This document shows, one piece after another, positions 17,031 to 25,349 of a DNA stretch of 34,084 bases. The notes beneath the pieces are model-generated. The model searched no databases. It worked only from the letters and a program-made list of their open reading frames with translations, and was not told the origin of the DNA. The translations under genes and the position numbers were made by a program. Within the stretch, counting starts at the first letter, position 1, and every line of letters begins with the position of its first letter. The stretch is taken from the NCBI GenBank assembly GCA_035490315.1, contig DATHET010000204.1:1-34084 (forward strand). The letters run 5' to 3'. This stretch comes from JADJQU01 sp035490315 (GTDB lineage: Bacteria > Planctomycetota > UBA1135 > GCA-002686595).

Positions 17031-18576
17031 CAGCATGGGCTCGTTACTTGAAGTCGACGGCCGCAGAGGAAGCTCGGAATTGCGCTGGTGGAGCCTCGCC
17101 GTGTTCCTCGCCGGCCTGGTCGCGCTGGGCATGTTCGGTTACGCGCAGCAATTGATGCACGGCGACCTGGTCAGCGGCCTGCGCACGATCGGCCAGGGCG
17201 GAGCGGCCTGGGGCCTGTACATCGTCTTCGACATCACCTTCGTCGGCCTGGCTTTCGGTGGGCTCGTGTTCATGACGGTGGTCCGACTCTTCCACCTGCG
17301 AGCGCTGCGACCGCTCTCGCGCATGGCGCAGATCATGGCGCTGATCTCGCTCGGCATGGCCGGGCTGTGCGTCATCGCCGACCTCGGCCGGCCCCTGCAA
17401 GGACTCTTGAACTTCCCGAAGTACGCGCGGCCGATGTCGCCTTTCTTCGGGACCTTCTCGCTGGTCACCTGCACGGGCTGCGTCGCGACGTTCATTTATC
17501 TCTGGCTCGACAGCCGCGCCGATGCGGCGACCCAGGCAGCGCGCGGGGGATTCTTGCGACCCCTGCATCTCTTGATGGCCGCCGGCTGGCGCAACACTCC
17601 GGCCGAAGCCTGGCGTCACAAGCAGACGAGTTATCTGCTCGCCTTGGCGCTGCTGCCCTTCATGTTGATCGGCGCGTCGACACTCGGATTCGTCTTCGGT
17701 ATCCAGGCCGCGCGTCCCGGCTGGTTCGGCACGCTGCAGGCGCCGGGCTTCGTCGTTCTCGCCTTGATCTCGAGCATGGGAGTCCTGACGCTCATCGCGG
17801 CGGCCGCGCGCCGCAAGCCGAGCCTCGCCGCGGCGATCCGGCCGGAGATCTTTGGCTGGCTCGGCAACATGATGTGGATCCTGACCGCGGTGTACCTGTA
17901 CATCGTCGCGATCGAGGAATTGACCGCGAGCTACGCCGCCTCCGCGGTCGAGACGCGCGTCGCGGATTCGCTGATCTCGGGCGCCTATGCAGTGCCGTTC
18001 TGGACGGCGATGGCCTGCTTCGTCGTGCCCGCGGTGCTGCTGTTCCTGCAGTTCCTGCGCCGCAGGGTCTCGGTGGCCACCACGGTGATCTGCGCGCTGT
18101 TGCTCAATGCCGCGGCAATCGTCAAACGACTCTTGATCGTGGTCCCCTCGCAGACCGAGGGCCTGCTGCTCCCCTACCCCAAGGGCCATTACCTGCCGAG
18201 CTGGGTCGAGCTCGCGGTGATCGGCGGCTTGATCGCGCTTGGAGTCTTGGCCTGCCTGGTCTTCGCGCGGCTCTTCCCGATCGTGCCCTTGATCACCCTT
18301 GCCGACGAGCGGAGCGTGCCTCACGCGGACGAGCGGCCGAAACAGCGCGCGTCGCGACTGTTCCTGACGGGTGCGACGCTGTGCGCGGGGCTCGCCCTGG
18401 CCGTCACGGGCTTTCTCCTGAGCGCTCGCTTCGGCACGGAGCGCTGGCAGGATCCGCTGGTGCCCTTCAGCCCGATCCTGTTCATCAGCGGGATGGTCCT
18501 GATCTTCGGCTCGGCGCTGGTCTACGAGCTTCTGCCGGATGCTGGGAAGCGGGCGCCAGATCCCGTGAATCGGTAA
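16966..18576 (+). CDS. NrfD/PsrC-family polytopic quinone-interacting subunit, QrcD-like
   Basis: 536 residues from GTG 16966, or 513 from ATG 17035. Roughly ten hydrophobic segments are visible, beginning with WWSLAVFLAGLVALGMFGYAQQL and ending with FSPILFISGMVLIFGSALVYELL. Features common in NrfD-type proteins include GLYIVFDITFVGLAFGG in the second segment region and a long loop before LLALALLPFMLIGAS. In Qrc and Alternative Complex III such subunits bind quinone and anchor the periplasmic part. It is the last gene of the four-gene set; the second palindrome begins 15 bases after its stop, a plausible transcript end. Residues involved in quinone or proton transfer cannot be assigned here without alignment. 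Confidence 0.9.
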   Translation: MSSPEMAQAEVRNVRPAARSEGSMGSLLEVDGRRGSSELRWWSLAVFLAGLVALGMFGYAQQLMHGDLVSGLRTIGQGGAAWGLYIVFDITFVGLAFGGLVFMTVVRLFHLRALRPLSRMAQIMALISLGMAGLCVIADLGRPLQGLLNFPKYARPMSPFFGTFSLVTCTGCVATFIYLWLDSRADAATQAARGGFLRPLHLLMAAGWRNTPAEAWRHKQTSYLLALALLPFMLIGASTLGFVFGIQAARPGWFGTLQAPGFVVLALISSMGVLTLIAAAARRKPSLAAAIRPEIFGWLGNMMWILTAVYLYIVAIEELTASYAASAVETRVADSLISGAYAVPFWTAMACFVVPAVLLFLQFLRRRVSVATTVICALLLNAAAIVKRLLIVVPSQTEGLLLPYPKGHYLPSWVELAVIGGLIALGVLACLVFARLFPIVPLITLADERSVPHADERPKQRASRLFLTGATLCAGLALAVTGFLLSARFGTERWQDPLVPFSPILFISGMVLIFGSALVYELLPDAGKRAPDPVNR

Positions 18577-18590
18577 GTCATCTGTCGCTG

Positions 18591-18680
18591 CGTCCGGAGT
18601 CGTGGGGCCTTCCTGATCTGCGCTCTGCGCGGATCAGGAAGGCCCCACGACTCCGGACGAATTCACCTGACTCCGTACAC
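18591..18680. repeat. Palindromic repeat, copy 2 (left outer arm missing)
   Basis: Arms of 33 bases (18591-18623 and 18627-18659) pair around a TCT loop, with one wobble (T18619 opposite G18631). The sequence matches copy 1 at 3453-3559 through the core and through the right outer arm to about 18680 (GAATTCACCTGACTCCGTACA against GAATTCACCTGGCTCCGTACA), but the matching left outer arm of about 19 bases is absent. The element follows the NrfD stop by 14 bases and ends 2 bases before the first possible start of the next gene, so it could act both as a transcript end and as the 5' leader of that gene. Confidence 0.88.
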
Positions 18681-18682
18681 TG

Positions 18683-20620
18683 ATGAGGCGTATGAAGTCG
18701 CCGCTGAAACTGGCGCTGGTGGCCGTCGTCCTCATGGGCCTTGGTTGGCTGGCTCTCCGCCGCCCCGCCGCCACGGATGAGTCGCGCACAGGAGTCGCGC
18801 AGCAGACTCCCGCTTCACCAACTCGATCCGAAGAATCAGATCGACGCGAAGCCGCTCCTTCGATCGCAACCCCCGCGCCGGAGCCGGTTCGCACGGCTCT
18901 CGCGGAACCCGCGTCAGCTCCGATCGCAGATCCGCCGCGCGCACGACTGCACCTGCTCGACGAGCAGAACGGCGAGAGCGTGCCTTTCCTCGCGATGACG
19001 CTGTTCGTTCCTGGAGTCGAGCCCGAGGGAATCGTGTCCGACGCGGACGGATTCGCGACGATCAAGCCTCGCGACGGTCTTCTTTCGCTGTCGATCGACC
19101 GTGAGAGCTCGCCACAGGACTTGGTGCAATCCCAGAAGCCGCCTGCCCACCTGAAGGACGAGCGCATCAGCTTCGAATGGAACGGCGAGGCCGAGCTGGA
19201 TCTGCGCGTCCCCGTGGGACCGACCTTTCGTCTCGAATTCGCCGGGCTGCGCCAGCTCGACGTCTCGACTCTGCGCGCCACTTTCACGAGCGCCGATCCG
19301 CGCAAGGCCGTCGACAAGGTCTACGGCTCAGTGCGCGCCGCGGTTCCATCCACCCCAGCGGGCACGCTCGAGTCCGGTCCCTGGCTGCGCTTCGGTCCCC
19401 TGGCTCGCCTGGTCAGCGGCGGACCGCCGTGGCGCGTCTACCTCGTCAGCGAGGACGGCCTCTGGGCCGCTCAAGCCGACGTCGATGCGAATGTCGGAGT
19501 GCAATCCGCGCCCCTGTCGATCCGCCTCGAGGCGCGCGCGAGCCTCGGCGGTCGCCTGCTCGACGCGGCGGGCAAGCCTGTCGCCGACAACTGGATGCAA
19601 TTGTGGCCGCCCGGCGGATCCTTCGACGATCCGCTGAAGCGTCCCCTGCTGCGCACCACGGATGCGCAGGGCAAGTATCGCTTCGACGGCGTCGCGCCGG
19701 GCTCCTACACCTTGAAGACCAAGCTCAAGGGCCACGCCGATTTCGCGGCGGAGGTCGAGCTCACCGCCCTCGCCGAGAGCACCCTCGACGTCGCGCTGGT
19801 CCTGCCTCCAGGCGCGCGCAGCGGGCGTGTGACCGGCCGCGTGCGCAGCCAGAGCGGCACTTATCAGGGCGAGCTCAAGGCCGCGATGCGCCTGCGCAGT
19901 CCCCCCGCCCTCGAAAGCACCAAGGTGATCTGGGAGGACACGCCCGAGGGCAAGCTCGGCCGCTTCGCCTTCGAAGGTGTCAGCGAGGACGCGCCCGTGG
20001 TCAGCCTCTTCGGGCCCGAGCTCTACGCGATCGATCCGCCAGAATCGGCGGCCACGCCTTTCGCGGCGAGCGATCTGCAGTTCACGCTGCTCGACGGCGG
20101 CGCATCGCCCGAGCTCTCCTTCGCCGTGGCGGCGGCGGACGGCGCGCCGCGTGTGCAGCGCTTCGAGCTCTTCGTGGAAACTCACCTCGATTCGACGAGT
20201 CCGCGCCGCACCACGCTGCGCACGGAAAACGGACTCGCTCTCGTTCGCGGGATCCCGGGCAGCGCGCGCTACCGCTGGCGCTTGCGCGCCGAAGGTTTTG
20301 CGACCACCTGGGGCGAGGGCATTGCGCCCGCGGATGACAGACTGGAAATCCTCGTCCCACGCGCGGGATTCGGATTGGAAATCATCGTGCAGGACAGCGC
20401 TGGCAAATCTCTCGACGGCGCGAGGATCCAATTCGACGGCGCCGAGGTCGCGAGCACCGATGCCGCGGGAATGGCCCACGCCTATGCCGAACAGGCCCCG
20501 CAGAAGATTCAAGTCGTCTGGAAGGACTGGATTCCCACGGCGCGCAGCAAGCTCCAGGCGGATGGAACATGGCAGGCCTTTCAGGACAGCTTGCTCGTGA
20601 GCCTCGAAGTCCCGCGCTGA
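18683..20620 (+). CDS. Exported protein with carboxypeptidase-regulatory-like domains
   Basis: 645 residues from ATG 18683; ATG 18692 gives a cleaner leader (MKSPLKLALVAVVLMGLGWLA). A single N-terminal membrane anchor is followed by an Ala/Pro/Ser/Glu linker to about residue 85 and then beta-rich modules. Carboxypeptidase-regulatory-like signatures are clear, for example LGGRLLDAAGKPVADNW followed by TTDAQGKYRFDGVAPGSYTLKTKLKG, and LEIIVQDSAGKSLDGARIQFDG. The style and sequence resemble the exported part of the protein at 326-3445, making the genes just outside the two palindromes similar to each other. No Shine-Dalgarno sequence is visible because the palindrome abuts the start. Function unknown; such modules usually mediate binding or act as spacers. 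Confidence 0.85.
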   Translation: MRRMKSPLKLALVAVVLMGLGWLALRRPAATDESRTGVAQQTPASPTRSEESDRREAAPSIATPAPEPVRTALAEPASAPIADPPRARLHLLDEQNGESVPFLAMTLFVPGVEPEGIVSDADGFATIKPRDGLLSLSIDRESSPQDLVQSQKPPAHLKDERISFEWNGEAELDLRVPVGPTFRLEFAGLRQLDVSTLRATFTSADPRKAVDKVYGSVRAAVPSTPAGTLESGPWLRFGPLARLVSGGPPWRVYLVSEDGLWAAQADVDANVGVQSAPLSIRLEARASLGGRLLDAAGKPVADNWMQLWPPGGSFDDPLKRPLLRTTDAQGKYRFDGVAPGSYTLKTKLKGHADFAAEVELTALAESTLDVALVLPPGARSGRVTGRVRSQSGTYQGELKAAMRLRSPPALESTKVIWEDTPEGKLGRFAFEGVSEDAPVVSLFGPELYAIDPPESAATPFAASDLQFTLLDGGASPELSFAVAAADGAPRVQRFELFVETHLDSTSPRRTTLRTENGLALVRGIPGSARYRWRLRAEGFATTWGEGIAPADDRLEILVPRAGFGLEIIVQDSAGKSLDGARIQFDGAEVASTDAAGMAHAYAEQAPQKIQVVWKDWIPTARSKLQADGTWQAFQDSLLVSLEVPR

Positions 20621-20638
20621 AGCCTCTGTACGCGCCCC

Positions 20639-20656
20639 TCGCGCGGAAGCGCGCGA
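20639..20656 (+). other. GC-rich stem-loop after the carboxypeptidase-regulatory-like gene
   Basis: TCGCGCG pairs with CGCGCGA around a GAAG loop, 18 bases after the stop of the preceding gene. It lacks a following T-run, so it is only a possible terminator or transcript-end structure. Confidence 0.35.
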
Positions 20657-20717
20657 CCTGACGAGACCTTCATGCCCTGGAGCCTTGTGGCGAAGGTCCG
20701 GAGTGCTACACAGGAGC

Positions 20718-20745
20718 CTCGAAAGAACTGGGTAGGTCTTTCGGG
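20718..20745 (+). other. Stem-loop in the leader of the secreted BIG2 protein gene
   Basis: A 9-bp stem (core CGAAAGA 20720-20726 with TCTTTCG 20737-20743, extended by a T-G and a C-G pair) encloses a 10-nt loop. It lies about 140 bases before the start at 20886 in a 265-base gap. It could be a leader structure or part of a terminator; no T-run follows. The rest of the gap shows no other recognisable element. Confidence 0.3.
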
Positions 20746-20885
20746 AGTCGGGCAGCAAGGGTGGTTGTCGCAGCGGGTCCTGGCAGGGCCCGGGTCGTGG
20801 CGCCGCGATTCGGAGAAAGCTGATCCCGCGAGTCGCAGAAAAGGCCCGTCGCAATCGTGCGGCGCACGCAACAGGTTCCACATCC

Positions 20886-23519
20886 ATGATGCATTCTCGT
20901 TGGTTGACGCGCTGTCTCGTGCTCCTCGCCATGAACTTCGGCGTCGGCCAGGTCCAGGCTCAGGTGCCGCCCAAGCAGCTGATCCACACCGGCGCGGCTT
21001 CGCCGGGAACGGTCACGGTGACTCAGGCTGCCGGCGTGTACACGCTGCGCTTCGTCGGCGACGAGACGATCAGCTATTCGGTCGACACCAACGACACGAA
21101 CGTCAAAAAGGGCGTGATCCGCGTGTATGAATCGACCAGCGATTGCTGGCCGGTGCGCGACGCGGGCGTGTGCTTCAGGAACAGCGGTAACCTGTGCTAC
21201 TTCCCGACGAACCTCGCGCCCTACACGACGCTGACCTCGGTCAACTCGACCGCGAGCTCGCTCGTCCTCGACTACACGCTGAACTTCGAAGGCGTGCACA
21301 AGATGCAGACGACCTACGAGCTGAAAGGCAAGAACCTGCGCATCCACGTCAAGGATCTCGACGGCAGCCTGGCCTTCCTGCGCAACTGGGCCGGTCTCTA
21401 CGTCGGCCCGACCCTGGGGACCGAGGAGCCGAAGTACCTCTCGATGCAGGGCGCGCTCTCCACGCCGATCGTGCTGTTCCGCAAGGGAGCGAAGCACTAC
21501 TTCCTCGGCAACATGCTCGACATGGTCAACAGCAATGCCGCGACGGTCAACATGTACAAGGATCCGCTGCAAGCAGGGATGACCTCGGTGCGCTACGGCC
21601 TGGAGACTTACAACCTCTACAAGAAGATCAACAACGGCGAGGTCTGCGGCACGCTCGACGACACGCTCAACATCACGATCTCGAGCAAGATCAAGGACGT
21701 CCTCGTCACGCCCAACTGGCCCGGCTCGCCCTACCGCGACCTGCTGACCGGGCGCGTGATGGTCAACTTCCCCAACTCGGTCTGGACCGATTACCCGGCG
21801 CTGTGGAATCTGTTCGACTCGTGGGGTCTCGACAATGTCGCCGGGTACTTCTTCCACTGGTCGAACTCGGCTCCCGATTACATCGGCGACACTTTCGGGC
21901 CCGACTGGTATCCGGCCAAGAACTCGAACGGATTCAAGACCGCGGTGCAGTCGGGCGTGGCCAAGGGCTTCCTGCTCGGCGGCAACATGTCATTCTCCGC
22001 GATGCCGAGCACGGCCGCGGCGTCGGTGTACAACCCGGCGCACATCGCGAAGAAGCTCAACGGCGCGTGGAAGACGTCGGTGCAAAGCAACATGCCGATG
22101 ATGGCGGCCACCGCGGCGGGCATCCACGCCGACCGTGAATCGGCACTGGTGAAGACCAACTACGACGCGACCCTGGGCTACGTCGACATCCAGACTTACG
22201 CCGGTCCCCAGGGCGGCGCCGATGGCGACCACCTCGACCAGGACGGCGTGATGGGTTGGGCGCAGACGATCCGCGCGGGCGTCCACGATCAGCAGGAGTG
22301 GCTCGGCCGCATGGCGGACACGTTCATGGGGCCGATGTCGGGCGAAGGCTCGATCGGCACGGAAGCCTCGAGCTGCGAATGGCTGTGGGCCGGCTACTGC
22401 GACAGCGTGCAGCGCGCGATCAACACCGGCGCTGGGATCGCGGGCGGCTACAACTTCCCGGCGGGAGATCCGCGCGCGCCGACCAACTGGCCGGTGATTC
22501 CCGAGTACGAAGTGCGCGTGATGTCGCGCATCCAGGCCAACCACGGCAACGGCTTCGCCGATCGATTCTTCGGCAAGTCCGACGGTCCCGGCATCGTCGA
22601 CATGAACACCGGCAAGCCGATCCTGCCGTTGACGGAAAAAGCGCTCGACAAGTACCGCGCCTATGTCGTGACCTACTCGAAGATGGCGCACTTCGAGACC
22701 AACGGGCCGTACAACCTGACCGGCAACTACATCTCGTTCGCCGACACGCTGAAGACCTACTACCTGACCAACGCGCTGCAGGCCTTGTACTACGACGGCG
22801 CCGCGACGCAGATCCAGTACATGCACCAGGGCCGCTTGAAGTCCTTCGAGACGATCCTGTTCCAGACCGAGACCTGCGATTCCTTCCGCCATCCGCAGCT
22901 CAAGGAAGTCTTCTCCAACGGGCTGGAGCTTTACGTCAACCACAGCACCACGCCCTGGTCGGTGATCGCCGACGGAGTGAGCTACGTGATTCCCGAGGAC
23001 GGCTTCGTCGCCGTGCGCCCGGGCACGCAGTTCGTCGCCTTCTCCGCGATCCCCGCCTCGACCGGCGGCCAGCGCATCGACTACTGCTACGCGCCGAACG
23101 AGTACGAGTTCTTCGACGGCCGCGGCGTGATCAACGGCTACGGCAATCTCGACACCGGCGGCAAGAAGCGCACGATGTTCAAGAACTTCGCGCACAACGT
23201 GACCGGCAAGGAGGACTCGAGCCAGGCGATCGTGCTCACCAACGGCCCGGCGCCGACAGTGGTGCGCGTCGACGTGCTTCCGGCCCAGACCTCGGTGCAG
23301 CGCGGCGCGCGGCGCGGCATGAAGGCGATCGCGACGTACAGCAATGGCGCGGTCAGGAACGTGACTTCGCTGGTCAACTGGTCCGCGGCGAACGCGAACA
23401 TCGCTTCGATCAACGAAGGCGCGGCGCTGACGGCCAATGCACTGGGGCAGACGACGATCCAGGTGTCTTCGTACCAGGGTGCGCCGGTAACGCCGGCGAC
23501 GGTCACGGTCGTTCCGTGA
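20886..23519 (+). CDS. Large secreted protein, possible glycoside-hydrolase-like fold with C-terminal BIG2 domain
   Basis: 877 residues. The signal peptide ends near GQVQA/QVPPK (about residue 26); the start is ATG 20886 or the adjacent ATG 20889. Residues about 30-260 look like a beta-sandwich. The middle (about 270-620) alternates strands and helices and contains many Trp, Tyr, Asp and Asn, with GYFFHW, GYVDIQTYAGPQGG, DGDHLDQDGV and MSGEGS, reminiscent of a TIM-barrel glycosidase; no family can be named. Residues about 790-877 form an Ig-like BIG2 domain (VDVLPAQTSVQRGA, VNWSAANANIASI, ALGQTTIQVSS). The expected location is extracellular, with action on a polysaccharide as the best guess. 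It converges on the minus-strand gene whose end lies 15 bases beyond. Confidence 0.82.
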   Translation: MMHSRWLTRCLVLLAMNFGVGQVQAQVPPKQLIHTGAASPGTVTVTQAAGVYTLRFVGDETISYSVDTNDTNVKKGVIRVYESTSDCWPVRDAGVCFRNSGNLCYFPTNLAPYTTLTSVNSTASSLVLDYTLNFEGVHKMQTTYELKGKNLRIHVKDLDGSLAFLRNWAGLYVGPTLGTEEPKYLSMQGALSTPIVLFRKGAKHYFLGNMLDMVNSNAATVNMYKDPLQAGMTSVRYGLETYNLYKKINNGEVCGTLDDTLNITISSKIKDVLVTPNWPGSPYRDLLTGRVMVNFPNSVWTDYPALWNLFDSWGLDNVAGYFFHWSNSAPDYIGDTFGPDWYPAKNSNGFKTAVQSGVAKGFLLGGNMSFSAMPSTAAASVYNPAHIAKKLNGAWKTSVQSNMPMMAATAAGIHADRESALVKTNYDATLGYVDIQTYAGPQGGADGDHLDQDGVMGWAQTIRAGVHDQQEWLGRMADTFMGPMSGEGSIGTEASSCEWLWAGYCDSVQRAINTGAGIAGGYNFPAGDPRAPTNWPVIPEYEVRVMSRIQANHGNGFADRFFGKSDGPGIVDMNTGKPILPLTEKALDKYRAYVVTYSKMAHFETNGPYNLTGNYISFADTLKTYYLTNALQALYYDGAATQIQYMHQGRLKSFETILFQTETCDSFRHPQLKEVFSNGLELYVNHSTTPWSVIADGVSYVIPEDGFVAVRPGTQFVAFSAIPASTGGQRIDYCYAPNEYEFFDGRGVINGYGNLDTGGKKRTMFKNFAHNVTGKEDSSQAIVLTNGPAPTVVRVDVLPAQTSVQRGARRGMKAIATYSNGAVRNVTSLVNWSAANANIASINEGAALTANALGQTTIQVSSYQGAPVTPATVTVVP

Positions 23520-23534
23520 GAGCGGGTCGCGGAT

Positions 23535-25286
23535 TCACCGCGTCAGCAGGGTGACGCTTGCGTCGGTGAACTTCCCGCGTTCGACCACCACGCGGATCGG
23601 ATCGGGTTGCAGGTAGAGCGGGTCGAGCCCGGCGACTTTGATCTCGTACATGCCGGGGTGCGAGACTTCGATCTGCTGCACGAGCTGATCGGAGCAGCGC
23701 GCGAGGACCTGGCCGTTGCCGCCGATCTCGCGCACGCTCGTGTGCAGGGCATAGGGCGCGTAGACGTTGATCATGCCCGAGACGAAGTGCAGCTTGATTC
23801 CGCAGGAGCGCTCCAGGCTGACGACGACGGGCGCGCCGTCTGACTGCGCGTCGATCACCAGAGTCTTCGCCACGTAGCCGCGTTTGCGCGCGTGGATCGC
23901 GACGGAACCCTTGGCGACACGCAGCTTCAGGGCTCCGCTTTCGGGAGCGGTCGCCGTGGGGCAGTTGGAGAAGAACTCGTGGTGCGTCGCCGCGCGGCCC
24001 CAGAACAGCCCGACGTCGCCGAGGGGCTCGTGGGTGTCGGCGTCCTCGCACAGGATTGGCAGCTCGACGAGCGGCGGCACGCTCACCGGGACACTGCGCG
24101 TCTGTGCATCGACCTTGAACTCGTGACTCCACGGGATTCCGTCGATGGCGAGCGTCCAGGTCCCTGGCTTCAACATGGCCACGGCGACGCAACGAAGGCC
24201 TGCGCGAGTCTTCTTCCATTCGAAATCGAGCTCGACGCCTGGATCGTCAGCGGACAGCGGCCCTTTGGCTCCGCGACGAACCCTTCCCTTCGCGCTCCGT
24301 GAAGCCTCACTCCAACACGCCGGGATCTCCGTTTGGATGGCGACGCGAATCTCCTCTGCCGACTCGGAGGGTGGCACCGACATCGCGAGGGCCGCTCGCA
24401 TGTCGAGCACTACTTGCGCAACCCGGCCTGCACGCAGGTCGACGATCGCTTCTGGGCCGCCCGTGATCGAGTCCCCGCTCGAGAGCTGCGAGCTCAAGAG
24501 ATAGGTGCCCTCCGGCAGGCGCGTGAACCGCGCGCTCAATTCGCCGGCAGCGATCCTTGTTTCGTGTCGCGGATTCTGGGTGCTGCCGACTCTCGCGAGG
24601 CTCAGCTGCACGCTTCCGTCGCTCGGCATTCCGGTCACACTCACTTGCACGATTGCCTTGCCCCGAAGCAAGGCGCGATATTCGCCGCCGAGCGAGTGAT
24701 CGACTTCCACGCAGGCGGTTTCGAATCCAGGAGCGCGAATCCACCAGCGCTGAGTAGCCGTCCACTCAGTACCCATGCCACCGAAAAACCGCGGCGGAAC
24801 CAGCGGAACCGGTGATCCTCCGGCGACGAGCAAGGCGACATCCGGCGCGCCCTCCTGCCAGATCTCGAAACTGTCGAGCGAGACGCTCCCGCCGTCCTCG
24901 TATGCCGTCAAGGTGGCCACTGGCAGCCATTCGGCTTGCAAACGGAGAGAACCTCCCGGGCTGGTGTTGCTGCTGTAGCTGCAATAGGCGGCGCGCCCGT
25001 CGGCGTCGATCTTTCCGATCTGGACGTTCTCGATGAGACCTGGCAAGGCAAGCGTGAAGCGCCCGGCGCTGACCTCGGCTGTGCGCTTCTGGGGACCGAT
25101 GTCGAACTCGCTCGTGACCCAGAATTCCACGCTCCCGCGAGCGACAGGGAACAGCGCCAGGCCGGTCCGCACCTCGAGAGTGCCTTGCACGATCTCGTCC
25201 GGAGCCTCCAGGGGACATATCCGAGAATCCGTGCTTGCCTGCTGGATACAGGCGAATACGAGACAAATAGATTGGAGTAAGCCCAT
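23535..25286 (-). CDS. Secreted beta-rich protein with carboxypeptidase-regulatory-like features
   Basis: 583 residues from the ATG at 25286. The frame extends to a TTG at 25298, but GGAG lies 6 bases before the ATG, which is therefore preferred. The short hydrophobic leader (MGLLQSICLVFACIQQ) indicates export. The body consists of predicted beta-sandwich modules, with motifs such as ARFTRLPEGTYLLSSQL and HEPLGDVGLFWGR that resemble carboxypeptidase-regulatory-like repeats. The ending MYEIKVAGLDPLYLQPDPIRVVVERG is typical of the same class. Family and ligand are unknown. It is the last of three minus-strand genes with gaps of 20 and 63 bases, probably one transcript. It is similar in style, not in obvious sequence, to 18683-20620. 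Confidence 0.8.
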   Translation of the reverse strand: MGLLQSICLVFACIQQASTDSRICPLEAPDEIVQGTLEVRTGLALFPVARGSVEFWVTSEFDIGPQKRTAEVSAGRFTLALPGLIENVQIGKIDADGRAAYCSYSSNTSPGGSLRLQAEWLPVATLTAYEDGGSVSLDSFEIWQEGAPDVALLVAGGSPVPLVPPRFFGGMGTEWTATQRWWIRAPGFETACVEVDHSLGGEYRALLRGKAIVQVSVTGMPSDGSVQLSLARVGSTQNPRHETRIAAGELSARFTRLPEGTYLLSSQLSSGDSITGGPEAIVDLRAGRVAQVVLDMRAALAMSVPPSESAEEIRVAIQTEIPACWSEASRSAKGRVRRGAKGPLSADDPGVELDFEWKKTRAGLRCVAVAMLKPGTWTLAIDGIPWSHEFKVDAQTRSVPVSVPPLVELPILCEDADTHEPLGDVGLFWGRAATHHEFFSNCPTATAPESGALKLRVAKGSVAIHARKRGYVAKTLVIDAQSDGAPVVVSLERSCGIKLHFVSGMINVYAPYALHTSVREIGGNGQVLARCSDQLVQQIEVSHPGMYEIKVAGLDPLYLQPDPIRVVVERGKFTDASVTLLTR

Positions 25287-25349
25287 GGCCGACTCCAATT
25301 ATCCGGGTCACGAAAAGCGCAACAGCCATTCCAGCTGGCGCGGCGAGCC

